A stretch of 64,000 bases of DNA from Spirabiliibacterium mucosae (GCF_014884965.1 NZ_JABTBO010000002.1:1-64000); one strand, 5' to 3'. Shown: positions 45,638 through 54,898, numbered from the stretch's first letter. The notes: generated by a model from the letters alone, not told the origin. Translations and numbers: made by a program.

Positions 45638-46606
45638 TTATTTGACTAACTCAGCGTATTTTTTCGCTTTCGCCATGGTTGATTCAATGTAGTTTTTCAC
45701 CCAAGCGCCGTCTTGGATATCAATGCGCACGCCGATGTTTTTCGCGATACCTTGGAATTTTTCATTTTCCATGATGTTTTTCAGTGCGGTGTAGGCTTTT
45801 TGCACATTGGCTTCATCGGTGCCCGCACGCATAAACACGGCACAGATGTTGGTCATCCAGGTATCAAAGCCGTGCTCGGTCACACTTGAAAGATCATACA
45901 CATCATCTTTGAGCGGTTTGTCGTCAAAGGCCACAACTGGGTTGACGCTGCCGGCTTTGACAAACTCTTTCGCCAGTGAGGCGTGGGTGGTGGCAAAGTC
46001 CACTTCGCCTGACACCACGGCAGTCAAGGCTTCATTGGCGCCTTCATACGGGATGATTTTGAATTTGCCGCCCATGGCGTCAATCAACGCGGCGGATTGC
46101 AAAGCTTCAGAGGAGTTGGTGCCGTTGGCGGCGATTTTCACCACCTTGCCTTCCTTAACGTATTTTTCCAAATCAGCAAAGTTTTTGATGTTTAATTTCG
46201 GGTTGGAGATAAACACAAAAGTGGATGAATACACGTTGATCACTGGCACAAATTGATCAAATTTGTAGCTGATTTTCATGGTCAATGGCGCAATGGCAAA
46301 GCTGCCTTCCCCGCCGAAGATCATTTTGTCGGAGTTTGGTTTTTCTTTCACATATTCTGTCAGCGCCACCGCACCACCTGAGCCGAGAATATTGGTGGCG
46401 AGCAACGGCTGGCCAAACTCGGCTTTGCCGAACTCTGTCATCGCGCGTGCAACTTGGTCAGCCAAGCCACCCACCGCCCAAGGGGTGATGATGGTCACAG
46501 GCCCCGTTGGCCAATTGTCAGCTTTGGCGCTCGCTTGAGCGGAAAACAGCGACACACCCAACACACTGGCCAAGCTTAAAGTTAAGAGTTTTTTCCATGG
46601 TTTCAT
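45638..46606 (-). CDS. tctC: Tripartite tricarboxylate transporter substrate-binding protein
   Basis: A 322-residue periplasmic binding protein. A signal peptide (MKPWKKLLTLSLASVLGVSL, cleavage near AQASA at about residue 28) is followed by PVTIITPWAVGGLADQVARA, the TctC ligand-loop signature. The ligand cannot be read; TTT systems take citrate, aromatic and other carboxylates. The ATG at 46606 follows AAAGGAGC; a 7-codon upstream extension is rejected. It is the first gene of tctCBA-sulfatase and has a CRP-like site upstream. Confidence 0.92.
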   Translation of the reverse strand: MKPWKKLLTLSLASVLGVSLFSAQASAKADNWPTGPVTIITPWAVGGLADQVARAMTEFGKAEFGQPLLATNILGSGGAVALTEYVKEKPNSDKMIFGGEGSFAIAPLTMKISYKFDQFVPVINVYSSTFVFISNPKLNIKNFADLEKYVKEGKVVKIAANGTNSSEALQSAALIDAMGGKFKIIPYEGANEALTAVVSGEVDFATTHASLAKEFVKAGSVNPVVAFDDKPLKDDVYDLSSVTEHGFDTWMTNICAVFMRAGTDEANVQKAYTALKNIMENEKFQGIAKNIGVRIDIQDGAWVKNYIESTMAKAKKYAELVK

Positions 46607-46704
46607 AGGTTGCTCCTTTTCATGCACTAGAGTTGCTGATAACGAATCTCAGCATTAGGTTATAAGAGATCTTGGCTCTTACTCTATGATGATTGTCATA
46701 TTGT

Positions 46705-46726
46705 GTAAGTGAGAGGGATCACACTT
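46705..46726. promoter_or_regulatory. CRP-like site upstream of tctC
   Basis: On the minus strand AAGTGTGA-TCCC-TCTCACTT contains TGTGA-N6-TCACT, one mismatch from the CRP consensus. It is centred about 110 bases before the tctC ATG. This suggests catabolite control of the tct-sulfatase operon. Confidence 0.5.
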
Positions 46727-46757
46727 TGAGCAAAAACAACAATTTTGTTACAAAAAC

Positions 46758-46785
46758 CAAAGTGCGGTCACAAAACCGCACTTTG
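46758..46785 (-). terminator. Inverted-USS terminator after codA
   Basis: CAAAGTGCGGT and ACCGCACTTTG pair around a 6-base loop. On the minus strand GGTTTTTG follows. It lies 17 bases beyond the codA stop codon and ahead of the tctC promoter region. Confidence 0.75.
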
Positions 46786-46802
46786 TCTTTTTTCAGGCAG
46801 GG

Positions 46803-48056
46803 TTATTTGAAGGTGATGATCTCACTTTTTTCAAGCTCAATCATGCTTTTCGCAGGCTCGGTTTGCGCGATAATCTTACCATGGCGAATGGAATAGCGCG
46901 TTGGCACCTGCCGGCGCAGGGCGTCAAAGCCGTTTTCTGCAGGCAGCAGCACAAAGTTGGCGCTGTTGCCCTCATTAATGCCGTAATCACGCAAATTGAG
47001 TGCTTTGGCGCTGTTTTCTGTCACCAGCGCCAGGCTGTCGTTGAGTTGTTGATAGCCCATCAGTTGGCAAATATGCAGCCCGATGTGCAGCACTTGCAGC
47101 ATATTCGCGGTGCCGAGTGGGTACCACGGGTCGAACACATCATCATGGCCAAAGCACACATTAATGCCCGCTTTGAGCATCTCTTTCACACGCGTGACAC
47201 CGCGGCGTTTAGGGTAGCTGTCAAAGCGGCCTTGCAGGTGAATGTTCACCAGCGGGTTGGCGACAAAATGAATTTTGGAAAGCTTCAACAAGCGGAACAA
47301 GCGCGAGGCGTAAGCATTGTTGTATGAGTGCATCGCGGTGGTGTGGCTGGCGGTGACACGCTCGCCCATATCAAATTTCAGCGCCAAGGCGGCCACGGTT
47401 TCCACAAAGCGGGATTGCTCGTCGTCGATTTCATCACAGTGAATGTCCACCAGCGCATCAAAGCGCCGCGCGATGTCAAAGGCAATGTGCATGGACTCCA
47501 CGCCATATTCCCGCGTGAACTCAAAGTGCGGTATGCCGCCCACCACATCCGCGCCCAAAGCCATCGCCTTTTCTAACAGCTGCGCTCCGTTAGGATAAGA
47601 CAAAATCCCCTCTTGCGGAAAGGCCACAATTTGCAAGTCAACCCACGGGGCGATCTCCTTTTTCACTTCCAGCATGGCGTGAAGTGCGGTCAGCGTTGGG
47701 TCGGAGACATCCACATGGGTGCGCACATGCTGAATGCCGTTGGCGATTTGCCATTTCAGCGTCTTCCACGCACGCGCTTTCACATCCTCCACGCTGAGCT
47801 GCGCTTTGCGCTCCGCCCAGCGCTCAATTCCCTCAAACAGCGTGCCTGATTGGTTCCACTTCGGCTGCCCTGCTGTTTGCGTGGCGTCTAAGTGAATGTG
47901 CGGCTCTACAAACGGCGGGTAGGCAATCAGCCCGCGGGCGTCAATGTCGCCGCGCTCGGTGTTGGCCGCAGGCGTAATGCGGGCAAATTGCCCCTGTTCA
48001 ATGGCGATATCCCACTCGCCTTCACGCCCGGCAATGCGGGCATTGGTCACTAACAT
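46803..48056 (-). CDS. codA: Cytosine deaminase
   Basis: A 417-residue amidohydrolase that converts cytosine to uracil and ammonia. Metal ligands lie in [13 protein letters not shown] (about residues 57-69), in HCDEIDDEQ and in [29 protein letters not shown] (about residues 311-330) is the CodA catalytic segment. Length is close to E. coli CodA. It follows codB by 9 bases in the usual codBA order. Confidence 0.95.
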   Translation of the reverse strand: MLVTNARIAGREGEWDIAIEQGQFARITPAANTERGDIDARGLIAYPPFVEPHIHLDATQTAGQPKWNQSGTLFEGIERWAERKAQLSVEDVKARAWKTLKWQIANGIQHVRTHVDVSDPTLTALHAMLEVKKEIAPWVDLQIVAFPQEGILSYPNGAQLLEKAMALGADVVGGIPHFEFTREYGVESMHIAFDIARRFDALVDIHCDEIDDEQSRFVETVAALALKFDMGERVTASHTTAMHSYNNAYASRLFRLLKLSKIHFVANPLVNIHLQGRFDSYPKRRGVTRVKEMLKAGINVCFGHDDVFDPWYPLGTANMLQVLHIGLHICQLMGYQQLNDSLALVTENSAKALNLRDYGINEGNSANFVLLPAENGFDALRRQVPTRYSIRHGKIIAQTEPAKSMIELEKSEIITFK

Positions 48057-48065
48057 ACTCTCTCC

Positions 48066-49287
48066 TTAGGCAAATTGTTTGCGCAAAACAGGGTTAAGCA
48101 GCAAATAGGCAACCGCACCGCTGACCACCGCATTGAGCGGCACAATGCCCGGCAAAAAGTGGCCACACATCACGCCCACCCCCACGGCGATGATCGCCGC
48201 CCAGTTAATGTTGACAAAATGCGCGGTTGAAAAATCGGCATAGGCTTTGCGACGGGTTAAATAATCGGCGATCAAAATCCCGCCAATTGGTGGGATCGCC
48301 GCGGAAAGAAACGTCAGCCAGCCGACAAAATTATTATACAGCCACAGCGCGCACAGTGTCCCGACAATGCCGTTGAGCACCGACAATATGCGACTGCTCA
48401 CCCCTGTGATGTTGGCAAAGCCAAGGCCGGAGGCATAAAGGGCGTTGTCGTTGGTCGTCCAAATGTTTAAGCCAAGCACAATAATTGCCGGCAGCAGCAA
48501 GCCTTGTGCCACCATCACATCGGAAATGTCCGCCACGCCTTTAACCGCCGCGCCTGCTGCGCCAAAAATAAACATCAACGAATTGCCCAAGAAAAACGCA
48601 ATCATGGTGATCAACACCGCGTATTTTGCGCGCTTGCCAAAGCGGACAAAATCCGCCGTCAAGGTGCCCGCGCTGATAAACGAGCCGACCACCAACGTGA
48701 TCGCCATCGGCAGGCTCATCACTTGTTGCGGCACAATGGCCTCCAACACGCTTAAGCCGCCGACGTCGCTAATCGCTAAATAGACGGAATAACCCCCCCA
48801 AGATCGCAATCGCCGGCACCGCCACCACGGAAAGTGCGGTCAGCGCCGAGATGCCGAAAAACACGGTGATGGTCATCAACCCACCGGAGAGCAAAATCAA
48901 GGTGTTGACATCAATGCCTGTGAATTTATTGACCGGAATGGCAAACATCGCCACGCCCACACCAAACCAGCCCACCTGCGTGCCACCGAGCAGTGCAGAC
49001 GGCAGCCACGAGCCACGCACCCCAAACGAATAACGGGCTAACATATGTGTTGTTAAGCCCGTTTTCGCACCAATGTATCCTAAAAATGAGGTGTAAACCC
49101 CCAGCATTAAATTGCCGAGTAACACCGCGATGAAAAAATCATCAAACGCCAGCGACGTCCCCAGCGTCCCACCTGTCCACATGCTGGCGGAGAAAAACGT
49201 CAACCCCAGCATCACAAACGTCAACGCCACCACACCCTTGCGTTCAGAGCGCGGCACCACCTGCAAACTGTAATTATCACTTGCCAT
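48066..49287 (-). pseudogene. codB: Cytosine permease, frameshifted at a G7 tract
   Basis: Two overlapping frames together make one complete CodB of about 406 residues. The first part (49287 to about 48799) begins MASDNYSLQVVPRSERKG and covers the first helices. The second, to 48066, continues with GGYSVYLAISDVGGL and FGAAGAAVKGVADISDVM. The break is at seven C on the plus strand (48793-48799); six would restore the frame ILGGYSVYLA. The rest of the gene is intact, so this may be a sequencing miscount, a slippage switch or a recent mutation. CodB imports cytosine by the NCS1 mechanism for CodA. Confidence 0.88.
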
Positions 49288-49375
49288 AACTCACCTCTTG
49301 TAAAAATCGCATGAATTATAGGCGCATTTTGCACAAAAATAAACCGATCGAAATCACAAATCGGTGTTTAAATAC

Positions 49376-49398
49376 AAAGTGCGGTCAAACCGCACTTT
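49376..49398. terminator. Inverted-USS terminator after pheA
   Basis: AAAGTGCGGT and ACCGCACTTT pair around a 3-base loop, 5 bases beyond the pheA stop codon. Only a short T-rich stretch follows on the minus strand. Confidence 0.65.
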
Positions 49399-49403
49399 TC
49401 AGT

Positions 49404-50555
49404 TTAGGCCGGGATGACAAGGTCGCTTGGGTAGCAGCCGAGGACTTTGAGGTATTGGCACACGGCGTTGAGCTCACGCAGGGCTTGTTGGGTGCTGTCG
49501 TTGTGGATGTTGGCGATGATTTCGAGATAAAACATCTCCTCCCACGGTTTGCCGTAAATCGGGCGGGATTCGAGCTTGGTCATTTGGATGCCGTGATTTT
49601 TGAACACCAGCAGGGCGTCAACCAAGGCGCCGGCTTTTTGGGTGGTGCTCATCAGCAGCAAGGTTTTGCTTTGCACCTGCGGTGACACATTGACCGCACT
49701 TTTGCTGATGATGATAAAGCGCGTGATGTTGTTTGGCTGGTTGGCGATGTGGTCATGCAACACGTTGAGGCCATAAAGCGCACCCCCTTCGGCGTTGCCT
49801 AGGGCGGCAATGTTCGGTTTGTTGAGCTGCGCCACCAGCTGCATGGCGTGCGAGCTGCTTTCGCAATAATGGGTTTTGACGTTGTCCAGCGCGCGGATAA
49901 AATGACTGCATTGCGCCAGCACTTGCGGGTGGCTATAAAGCGTGTCGATAACTGAAAGTGCGGTCGGTTGGCTGACCAGCACGCAGTGTTTGATAGGATA
50001 CGCCAGCTCGCCAACGATAGCCAGCTCCGTGTGTTGCAGCAGGTCATAAACCTCATTAATTGCGCCCGAGGTGGTGTTTTCCAGCGGCAGCACGCCCACG
50101 TCGGCCTCGCCTGAATTGACTTTGTCGAAAATTTCACTAAAGCTGTCGCAGCTGAGTTCCGCCAGCTGCTTTTGCACGCGTTTGGCATAGCGCCGCGCCG
50201 CAAGGTTGGAATACGAGCCACGCACGCCCAAAAAGGCGACTTTGACCGCACTTTGGGCTGCTGCGTTGAGTTTGTTTTGCAAATAGGCCTGTTGGGTGAG
50301 CACGGAGTCTTCAATCACGCGTTGAAACATGGCGATGATGTAATCGCTATCCAGCCCCAAATTGTGTTCGTTGGCATAATCCACCAAATCTTTGAGCAGC
50401 TGCTGCTCGCGGTTGATGTCGCGCAGGGGCTTTTGGGTTTCTTCTTTGCTTTTCACCACATCAAACGCCAGCTGATGGCGCTGGCTTAAAATGTCTAGCA
50501 ATTGGCGGTCCAGCGCGGTGATTTGCTGGCGAATTTCAGATAATGGCTTTGTCAT
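49404..50555 (-). CDS. pheA: Chorismate mutase / prephenate dehydratase (P-protein)
   Basis: A 383-residue bifunctional enzyme of phenylalanine synthesis. The chorismate mutase domain (about residues 1-95) starts [20 protein letters not shown]. The prephenate dehydratase domain (about 100-280) has [17 protein letters not shown] and [17 protein letters not shown]. The C-terminal ACT domain contains the ESRP motif ([19 protein letters not shown]) for feedback by phenylalanine. The ATG at 50555 follows GAGGAGCG. No leader peptide or attenuator is visible in the 63 bases upstream. Confidence 0.96.
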   Translation of the reverse strand: MTKPLSEIRQQITALDRQLLDILSQRHQLAFDVVKSKEETQKPLRDINREQQLLKDLVDYANEHNLGLDSDYIIAMFQRVIEDSVLTQQAYLQNKLNAAAQSAVKVAFLGVRGSYSNLAARRYAKRVQKQLAELSCDSFSEIFDKVNSGEADVGVLPLENTTSGAINEVYDLLQHTELAIVGELAYPIKHCVLVSQPTALSVIDTLYSHPQVLAQCSHFIRALDNVKTHYCESSSHAMQLVAQLNKPNIAALGNAEGGALYGLNVLHDHIANQPNNITRFIIISKSAVNVSPQVQSKTLLLMSTTQKAGALVDALLVFKNHGIQMTKLESRPIYGKPWEEMFYLEIIANIHNDSTQQALRELNAVCQYLKVLGCYPSDLVIPA

Positions 50556-50618
50556 AACGCTCCTCACTTTCACGTCATTGTAGCAAGGATTGCGCCGTTT
50601 GTGGTATGAAATTTATGC

Positions 50619-50903
50619 TTATAACCGCACTTTGGCGTTACGATAAACAAGATTACGCTCACGTTTACCCACCGCAATCACTTTGATCACAATGCGCTCG
50701 TCAATCACCTGATAAACCAAACGAAAGCCCGATGCGCGTAGCTTTATCTTGAAGCAGTCCTTCAAGCCGTGCAGTCTAGCGCTCGGCACTTTTGGGTTTT
50801 CAGCCCGCTGGCGTAACTTTTCAACAAATTGCTTTCGAATGCTTAAATCTAACTTCCGAAACTCCTTTTCCGCCGAGGGGATAAACTCAATGGTGTAACT
50901 CAT
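50619..50903 (-). CDS. relE: RelE-family toxin
   Basis: A 94-residue ribosome-dependent mRNA interferase type toxin. It has MSYTIEFIPSAEKEFRKLD at the start, LKDCFKIKLRASGFRLVYQV in the middle and KVIAVGKRERNLVY near the end, the RelE core with its basic catalytic residues. It overlaps the antitoxin gene by 4 bases (ATGA), the standard order with the antitoxin first. The antitoxin is frameshifted as written. Confidence 0.9.
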   Translation of the reverse strand: MSYTIEFIPSAEKEFRKLDLSIRKQFVEKLRQRAENPKVPSARLHGLKDCFKIKLRASGFRLVYQVIDERIVIKVIAVGKRERNLVYRNAKVRL

Positions 50904-51153
50904 TTGAGTAAATCTTCCAAATCAACGGGATAACTCACCTCGCCTGCGCGGGCTTGCACAATCTTGGCCAGTTCTGCGTCTTCGGCCAGTTCAAGCAAGT
51001 AGGCGTAGGCCTGTGGTGAAAGGCAGTAGAACGCAGGTTCATTGTGGTTCAAAATCGCCAGTGGCTGGCCTTTGGTGGCTTTGATCACCGCCATGGGGTG
51101 TTTTTGAACTCGGTGATGCTGGCAACCGTATCGGTTAAAATCACATTTGGCAT
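50900..51153 (-). pseudogene. relB: RelB/Phd-type antitoxin, frameshifted at an A5 tract
   Basis: The gene begins at the ATG 51153 behind GAGAGGATTTT with MPNVILTDTVASITEFK, then hits a stop after about 22 codons. If the run of five A (five T on the plus strand, 51101-51105) were six, the frame would read through TEFKKHPMAVIKATKGQPLA to the normal end LEDLLK, about 84 residues. The 64-residue downstream open frame starting at 51094 lacks the DNA-binding N-terminus. The intact toxin beside it makes a non-functional antitoxin unlikely in a living cell. Confidence 0.8.
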
Positions 51154-51222
51154 AAAATCCTCTCTTTATTTTGGGTTAATTTTAGCCTGAAAAACCGCAC
51201 TTTGGCAATCTTTCAGCATAAA

Positions 51223-51247
51223 AAAAGCCAGCGTGAGCTGGCTTTTT
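51223..51247 (-). terminator. Intrinsic terminator after the first porin gene
   Basis: AAAAGCCAGC and GCTGGCTTTT pair around GTGA with flanking A and T runs, about 20 bases beyond the porin stop codon. Confidence 0.88.
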
Positions 51248-51265
51248 GTTGTGCATTGCGTTCTA

Positions 51266-52262
51266 TTAGAAGAATACGCGTAAACCTGCACCGTATTTGT
51301 TTTCGTGGTCTTTGTCGCCGTTGTCTTTGATAGTTTGAGCGCGGCCAAATTCCAAGAAAGTTACTACGTTTTTGTGAAGTTTGTAGTCAACACCTGCAAC
51401 GTATGAGTTCAAACGTGGCTCATCAGTTGTTTTTCACGCATCCATTGACCGTAGATAGTTGAAGTGTCAGCGATGGTGTATTTGGCACCTACTAAGATGT
51501 AAGTAGTTTTAGTGTCATCACCTTTGTTTTGCTTAAACCGTAGTTACCAGCCAATGCTGCAGGGCCGAATTCGAATTCAGCAGCTGCACGCCAGTTGATG
51601 CGAGTGTCACCAGCGTTGTTTTTGTCTTGACCGTAGCCTGCGGCTAAGTTCAAGTTAACATCGTTGTAGAACGGAGTGGTGTAGAATACTGCTGCACCGT
51701 AGCCGTTTTTGTCATCATCAGCTTTCGCTTTGCCAGCTGCGATGTTTTCGTTGTTGTATTTGTTAGCGTTACCGAAGATGTAATCTAAACCGAAGCTGAA
51801 GCCGTTGTAGTCAGCTGAACGGAATTTAACTGATTTGTTAGCTTCGTCAGTCAGGTTGTTGTTGCCACCCCAAACGTAAGTGTAGTCACCCAATTGAACA
51901 TCGTCGCCGTTGGTTGCTTGTTTACCGAAGCTTAAAGCACCCACGCCTTCTTGAGCAAGACCAGCGAATAAACGTTTAGTTGATGGGTTACCGAAAGTGT
52001 CACCTTCAGTTTTGTCTTTGTCAAAACGGATTTGAGCTTGACCGAATGCGCTCAAGCCGTTGCCCAATTGTTGTTGAGCGTTTAAGATTAAACGTGAACC
52101 GTTGTTTTTGAGATCACCACGTTGGTTGCCTTCACGGGCAAGAAGAAGACGAAGTGAACCTTTAACTTCTACTTTAGAACCATCGTTGTCATAAACAACT
52201 GCTGCGTTTGCAGAGGTTGCAGCGACTGCTGCTACTGCTAAAGCTACTAATGTTTTTTTCAT
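51266..52262 (-). pseudogene. ompP2: OmpP2-type porin, two single-base frameshifts near the C-terminus
   Basis: A general diffusion porin of about 331 residues if repaired. It has a signal peptide MKKTLVALAVAAVAATSANA, then beta strands and loops (NAQQQLGNGLSAFGQ, GLAQEGVGALSFGKQATNGDD). The frame breaks at an A4 run (plus-strand T4 at 51527-51530), where five would continue as SKNKGDDTKTTYILVGAKYT. It breaks again at an A5 run (T5 at 51430-51434), where six would give REKTTDEPRLNSYVAGVDYK. The last strand ends correctly in Phe (KYGAGLRVFF), as outer-membrane insertion requires. As written the product is truncated at 256 residues. Confidence 0.9.
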
Positions 52263-52560
52263 AATAGTCTGCCTTTTTACTTAAGTTAAGGTTGGTTTAT
52301 TTACGATGCTAGTGCATAAATAAACTATTAATTTGAACTTTTTGCCAAGCAAAATGTCCAACGGTTATAAATTCGAGTTCATACTGACAGAAAGGCCTTG
52401 CAGTGTCAAGCCTCACGCCATTTTTGCACTATATTTAACTCACCAAAAATCAAATAGTTAACAAAAACAACTATTCACTCGCGCAATTTTTATCACATTT
52501 TTCTTTCATTTTGTGAACTAAATCGCTTTTTTGCAACACAATGAAACCGCACTTGGCATA
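52263..52560 (-). promoter_or_regulatory. Gene-free A/T-rich region upstream of ompP2
   Basis: About 300 bases without a gene. On the minus strand TTGGCA (about 52345) is followed 18 bases later by TTTATT, a possible ompP2 promoter, then a leader with AAAGGCAGAC as the ribosome site. A USS lies near 52546. No other structure was found. Confidence 0.35.
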
Positions 52561-52586
52561 AAAAAGGCCGGTCGCCCAGCCTTTTT
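52561..52586 (-). terminator. Intrinsic terminator after the second porin gene
   Basis: AAAAAGGC and GCCTTTTT pair around a 10-base G/C-rich loop, about 17 bases beyond the stop codon. Confidence 0.75.
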
Positions 52587-52602
52587 CAATATGTTCCTTA
52601 TA

Positions 52603-53586
52603 TTAGAAAATATAACGGAAGCCTGTGAAGTATTTGTTTTGGTAGTCTGAGCCGACTTTTTTGGTGTTTCTGTCGCGCGCAAACTCGATGTAGGTCCCAA
52701 AGTTTTTGTTCAACCAGTGGTCAACACCGACAACATAGCCTTTGGATTTTTCTTCACGTTTTTCCAATTTCAATTGGGCAAACACGCTGGTCATGTCGGT
52801 GATGTTGTATTTAGCCGCGATAAAGTGACGAGTTTCTTTGTCTTTAGTCACGCCCAATTCTTTCGCGCGGATTTCACCGTAGTTATAAGCCAACGCAAAT
52901 GGGCCTTGCGCCAATTCAGCCGCCGCACGCCAGGCTTTTTTGTAGTCTGAGTTTTCATAGCGGTCGTGAGTTAAACCAGCACGCACACGCAATTTAGTCG
53001 CTTCAGCCAGTTTACCGTCGTAGTAAGCTGCCACACCATAGCCGTTTTTCAGCACGCGGCCTTCCGCATTTTTATCTGGTGTGCCGAAGATGTAGTCTGC
53101 ACCCACACGGAAGCCTGAGAAATCAGCGGATTTGAAGTGGATGCCTTTTTTGGCGCTGGAGGTCAATGGGTTGCTGCCGCCAGAGCTACTTAATTGGTAG
53201 TCACCGAGCATGATGGCATCACCATTGGTTGGCAAGCGGCCGAAGTATAAACGACCGATGTCTTTTTGCTCAAAACCAGCATAAAGTTGGTCAGTGGTTG
53301 GGTTGCCGAAAGTGGAGCCAGTGGAGTCTTTGTCGTCTTTGCCGTTGAAGGTTAAACGATATTTACCCACTGCTGAGAAGCCATTGCCCAAATCTTGGTT
53401 GGCCATCACTTCCAAACGGTTGCCGCGGTCGTAAAGGTCGGTGCGAGAGTTGCCAATGCGTTGCAATTGCATACGGAATTGGCCGTTAACTTGCACTTTG
53501 GTGCCGTCTTGGTTGTAAACTACAGCAGCATTGGCGCTGGTGGCCGCCATGGCAGCAACAGCGAGAGCAACAAGAGTTTTTTTCAT
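52603..53586 (-). CDS. OmpP2-like outer-membrane porin
   Basis: A 327-residue intact 16-strand type porin. The signal peptide is MKKTLVALAVAAMAATSANA, nearly identical to that of its tandem neighbour. The mature protein begins AVVYNQDGTKVQVNGQFRM, contains LYFGRLPTNGDAIMLGDYQ (loop 3 region that constricts the pore), and ends in FTGFRYIF with the terminal Phe recognised by BamA. The ATG at 53586 opens the signal peptide; an 11-codon extension is rejected. It is a diverged paralogue of the frameshifted ompP2, so it may be the functional general porin here. Confidence 0.93.
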   Translation of the reverse strand: MKKTLVALAVAAMAATSANAAVVYNQDGTKVQVNGQFRMQLQRIGNSRTDLYDRGNRLEVMANQDLGNGFSAVGKYRLTFNGKDDKDSTGSTFGNPTTDQLYAGFEQKDIGRLYFGRLPTNGDAIMLGDYQLSSSGGSNPLTSSAKKGIHFKSADFSGFRVGADYIFGTPDKNAEGRVLKNGYGVAAYYDGKLAEATKLRVRAGLTHDRYENSDYKKAWRAAAELAQGPFALAYNYGEIRAKELGVTKDKETRHFIAAKYNITDMTSVFAQLKLEKREEKSKGYVVGVDHWLNKNFGTYIEFARDRNTKKVGSDYQNKYFTGFRYIF

Positions 53587-54056
53587 GATGTCTGTCCTTT
53601 TACTAAAGTGAATACTCAAATTGAAATGAAATGCGTTGTGCGCTAGTACACAATTGCGTGAAAATAAACTTGAAATAGCAGTTCATTTTCTTGTTGGTGT
53701 GGAATATGACAGTTTGCGCAAGGTGTGTCAAGGTTTCGCCCCGTGACTATTTAGATGTTTCATTAATGTTAAATCATTTAATTTCAATTGGTTATCAAAA
53801 TCACTCGTTCAGTCAACCGCACTTTGGCCTCCGCCATCGCCTTTAGTGCGGCTAACACATAGCGCGACCGCACTTTCGTTTTTATTATGTTATTGAAAAT
53901 AAAACAAATAAAAGTGCGGTTTTGGCTTTCGAATTTGGGGGCGAAATCTTGTTTTATTTTTTGTGACGTAGATCCAATTTTGAGAAAAAACTTTTATTTT
54001 GCTGAACTTTTTGCCTTTTGGCCTGCTTGATGATGTGTGCTACACTGCGCGCAAAA
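53587..54056. other. Gene-free region between the second porin and priC
   Basis: About 470 bases without a gene. It holds the porin leader, three complete USS (about 53817, 53873 and 53911) plus one degenerate copy (near 53850), and a possible priC promoter with an extended -10 (TGTGCTACACT, hexamer 54041-54046). I see no RNA gene and no coding remnant. Confidence 0.5.
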
Positions 54057-54066
54057 GGGGGGGGGG
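54057..54066 (+). repeat. G10 homopolymer in the priC ribosome-binding region
   Basis: Ten consecutive G residues end three bases before the priC ATG, merging into GGAGG. This is the longest homopolymer noticed in the window. Length change by slippage would alter the leader and Shine-Dalgarno context. Confidence 0.85.
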
Positions 54067-54069
54067 AGG

Positions 54070-54597
54070 ATGAACACACAGCTTGAGAATTTGGCGCGCG
54101 CCATTGCGCACTTTGATGCCCACAAGGCGAAAACGCTGCCGGCGTTTTTCAGCCCTGTGCTCTTCCCCGCCGACCCGCACACCGTGGCCGAGGCGCAAGC
54201 GCAAATGGCGCAAACTCTCACCGCCCTGCGCCACGCCACCAGCGCGCAGGCGGCTGAATTTTTAGCCGAGCAATTCACCGGCCAATACCGCGCACTGGCC
54301 GCCGCCGTGCAACCTGCGCCTGCAACCACGCCGCCAAAAGTCCACAGCACGCCGCGCGCGCAAGTCGCCAGCTTGCCACCACGCGAGCGGCTGGATTTGT
54401 ATTACACCTATCTTGCGCGGCTCAAAGCCAAGCTCGAGGCGCAGCAAATCGCCAAGGCCGAGGGGCAAAGTGCGGTGCGCGATGAGCACATCGCCCACAC
54501 CCAAGGGCGCATCACCCGCTGCCAAGCGGCCATTGAACAGTTAGAGGACTATTTAGCGTTTGTCAAACGCCGAGAAGACGGGAAAAGTGCGGTTTGA
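54070..54597 (+). CDS. priC: Primosomal replication protein N'' (PriC)
   Basis: A 175-residue, helix-rich protein. A Pro/Ala-rich linker (about residues 80-105) joins two parts. The C-terminal part has PPRERLDLYYTYLARLKAKL, then HTQGRITRCQAAIEQLEDYL, matching the PriC pattern of paired helices ending in RL.RC..A...IE..L. PriC helps reload DnaB at stalled forks. Sequence identity in this family is low, so the call rests on pattern and size. GGAGG lies directly before the ATG. Confidence 0.75.
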   Translation: MNTQLENLARAIAHFDAHKAKTLPAFFSPVLFPADPHTVAEAQAQMAQTLTALRHATSAQAAEFLAEQFTGQYRALAAAVQPAPATTPPKVHSTPRAQVASLPPRERLDLYYTYLARLKAKLEAQQIAKAEGQSAVRDEHIAHTQGRITRCQAAIEQLEDYLAFVKRREDGKSAV

Positions 54598-54607
54598 CCG
54601 CACTTTT
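54583..54607. terminator. Inverted-USS terminator, priC / toxin gene
   Basis: AAAAGTGCGGT and ACCGCACTTTT pair around TTG; the priC stop codon lies in the loop. It is placed between two convergent genes. Confidence 0.75.
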
Positions 54608-54619
54608 GAATAGCGTTTT

Positions 54620-54898
54620 CTAAGGGTATTTTTTCTTTGATAATAAGATGGTGATAATATACAACTCATCTTTACGGACTTGATAAACGACGCGGTACTT
54701 TCCACCACGAGGAAAAAGCTCTCTTGTGTTAGGAACCGCGCCCTGCGCCCCCATTTCGGGCTGAGTTAAAGCTAAAAGTATTGACGAGTAAATATCGTCA
54801 AGCACTTTCTCCGCACTAATAGAACCGACATAATCAGAGATAGATCGATATATTTGGACTAAATCACCAGCCGCTGTGGTCGATATCGTGACTTTCAT
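54620..54898 (-). CDS. RelE/ParE-superfamily toxin
   Basis: A 92-residue toxin of ParE type. It begins MKVTISTTAAGDLVQIYRSI with the long paired helices of ParE/RelE folds, and ends with GKYRVVYQVRKDELYIITILLSK, the beta-sheet core. The family includes gyrase poisons (ParE) and mRNA interferases (RelE); which applies is not clear. Its ATG directly abuts the stop of the small gene upstream, its probable antitoxin. Confidence 0.85.
   Translation of the reverse strand: MKVTISTTAAGDLVQIYRSISDYVGSISAEKVLDDIYSSILLALTQPEMGAQGAVPNTRELFPRGGKYRVVYQVRKDELYIITILLSKKKYP

Noticed and set aside
53811-53925. Clustered USS copies upstream of priC as a repeat array
   Set aside because: The spacing is irregular and orientations are mixed; they are ordinary uptake sequences in a gene-free stretch.
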